A stretch of 64,000 bases of DNA from Pegoplata infirma (lineage: Eukaryota > Arthropoda > Insecta > Diptera > Anthomyiidae): positions 231,253,462 to 231,317,461 of the forward strand of contig OY992538.1 of the NCBI GenBank assembly GCA_963921195.1, given 5' to 3'. The notes beneath the pieces are model-generated. The model saw only the letters and a program-made list of their open reading frames with translations. It made no database searches and was not told the DNA's origin. Below, piece after piece: positions 62,661-64,000 of this stretch (position 1 is its first letter; each line of letters starts with the position of its first letter). The position numbers and the translations under genes were made by a program.

Positions 62661-64000
62661 TTTGAATCATTAAGGCTTTTAAGTGTTAAACTCATATTTT
62701 AATTTTTTTATAGAAACTTTTCCAAATTTTAAAAACGTATTCCTGTAGAAAAGGTTTTAGAACATAAAAAAATGTTTGGTATTTTGAAAAATGTCTCCTC
62801 AAGAAATGCTCAGGTTCTAAAGCATTTTCTGACAGATAAAGACACAGATTTTAAAAAATTTTCAACATTTCCAACAGGTTTATTTCAAAAAAGTTTCCTG
62901 ATTTTGAAATTTTTTTCTGAGTCATTTGCATAAAGAGAAAGTTTATGATTCTGACACATTTCCCGAATTTCTAAGTCATTTTGCAACAGAAAGGCTTTCA
63001 GAATTTTTAAAGTTCTTGCTATATAAAAATTTTTATATTCTGATACACTTTTATATAGAAAAATCTCAGATAATTAAGCAATTTACGCACCAAAAAATTC
63101 CTATAGGAATATGTATATTTAGAAAAATTCTTCGTATAAAAAAAATTTCATATTTAGTGACTTTTTTCCCCATTTTTCCACAAAAAAAGTTCTAAGATAC
63201 CAGAACGTATCTTATTCTATAAAAAGTACCTGAGATGAGAAGAATTAAAGACCTTAATGCTTTTTAGAATGTTTGGTGGTAATTTTCAAGATTCTGAAAA
63301 ATGTTTCTATAGAAAAAGTGTAGTTTTCTGAGACACTTTTACTTAGAAAAACATTTAAAATTCTGAAACATTTTCTGATTGTGAGACATATTTCCTATTG
63401 AAAAGTCGTAGAATCTAAGAAATTTTTTCTACAAAAAGTCTTAGATTCAGAGATATTTTTCCTATAAAAAAATGTTCCAGCTTCTGAAACATTTTTCTTA
63501 TACAAAAGGTCTCAGCTTTTAAGACATTTTTCCCATAGAAAGGGTCTCAGCTTCTGCTATTAAAAAAGTCTGAGAACTTTTTTTCTTGGACTCTAAGACT
63601 TTTTTCCTCCGAAAATGTCCAGCTTTTCCTATTAAAAAGTCTCAGATTCTGAAACATTTTTAAATACAAAAAATTATTCCATATTCTATGATACTATCTC
63701 AGAATCTGAGACATTTTTCATAGAGAAAAAGTCTTAGATTCTGAGATATTTTTAAATACAAAAAATCTCAGACTCCGACTAATTTTTCCTATAAAAAAGT
63801 CACAGATTCTGTGTAATTTTTTCTTTAGAAAAAGTCTCAGTTTCTTATAAATTTTTTCTATAGAAAAATTCTCAAATTTTCCCAGACGAAAATTTTCCTA
63901 TTTTTCCTATAGAAAAATTTAAAGACTTTTTCCTACAAAAATTTCTAAAATTCTAAAACACTTTTCCTGAAAGCAACTCCCCATAATTTGCTTTTCTTTT
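62661..64000. repeat. Palindromic minisatellite, block 6 (runs off the window)
   Basis: About 1.3 kb of degenerate CAGATTCTGAGACATTTTT then TCCTATAGAAAAAGTCT units, about 35-45 bp each, best preserved from 63400 on. In orientation and wording it is the reverse complement of the blocks at 46928 and 50525, as expected for a near-palindromic unit. The 89-codon frame at 62926-63195 lies in it and is not a gene. Confidence 0.82.

Overview
The window looks like a gene-poor stretch of a fly genome (Diptera; a higher fly, perhaps calyptrate, is my inference). It is very AT-rich and has no long open reading frame: the longest are about 100-125 codons and fall inside repeats. It is filled with short non-autonomous elements. 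The main clue to the organism is a large family of elements that read TATACC, then a TA run, a core containing GTTTGTCATTCCGTTTGTAAC, a GTCY microsatellite, and finally a hairpin followed by ACTTGTT. This is the layout of the dipteran mini-me / DINE-1 (Helentron-associated) elements. A tandem array of primer-binding sites that match fly tRNA-Lys fits the same conclusion.

Layout. 1-1.1 kb is AT-rich unique sequence. 1.1-6.4 kb is a cluster of mini-me-like elements carrying four nested hAT-type MITEs. 7.09 kb has a candidate micro-exon, and a second candidate lies at 11.55 kb. 7.6-9.26 kb is a degenerate array with units of about 160 bp. 9.7-16.8 kb mixes mini-me copies, a palindromic minisatellite built on CTGAGACTTTTTC/GAAAAAGTCTCAG, and an array with units of about 330 bp. 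18.2-21.5 kb is a complex of long inverted repeat, 365-bp tandem units and broken mini-me copies. 21.8-22.9 kb holds two MITEs. 25.2-28.2 kb holds two long inverted repeats. 30.95-32.8 kb is the tandem tRNA-Lys primer-binding-site array (minus strand). 33.7-40.5 kb is sprinkled with an AACTGTTCCCACT motif and holds another long inverted repeat and a possible terminal exon. 42-55.3 kb is mini-me copies, hAT-type, PIF/Harbinger-type and CCCAGCA-ended MITEs and a SINE fragment. 57.05-59.9 kb is one mini-me-like copy split by a 1.2-kb hAT MITE and a nearly perfect 0.99-kb fold-back. 59.9-64 kb is simple repeats, another fold-back and more of the palindromic minisatellite.

How the parts relate. 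Nothing here forms a pathway. The organisation is nesting: hAT MITEs sit inside mini-me-like elements, several mini-me-like elements sit inside palindromic minisatellites, and fold-backs sit inside tandem arrays. The unusual themes are hAT MITEs whose ends are blocks of a different simple repeat in each family, six long inverted repeats that could give hairpin RNAs, and the repeated tRNA-Lys primer-binding sites. Three plus-strand candidate exons (7089, 11551, 37020) have compatible reading phases, so the window might lie in very large introns of one gene; this is weak inference.

Strand convention for mini-me-like elements: plus means the element reads TATACC to ACTTGTT along the given strand.
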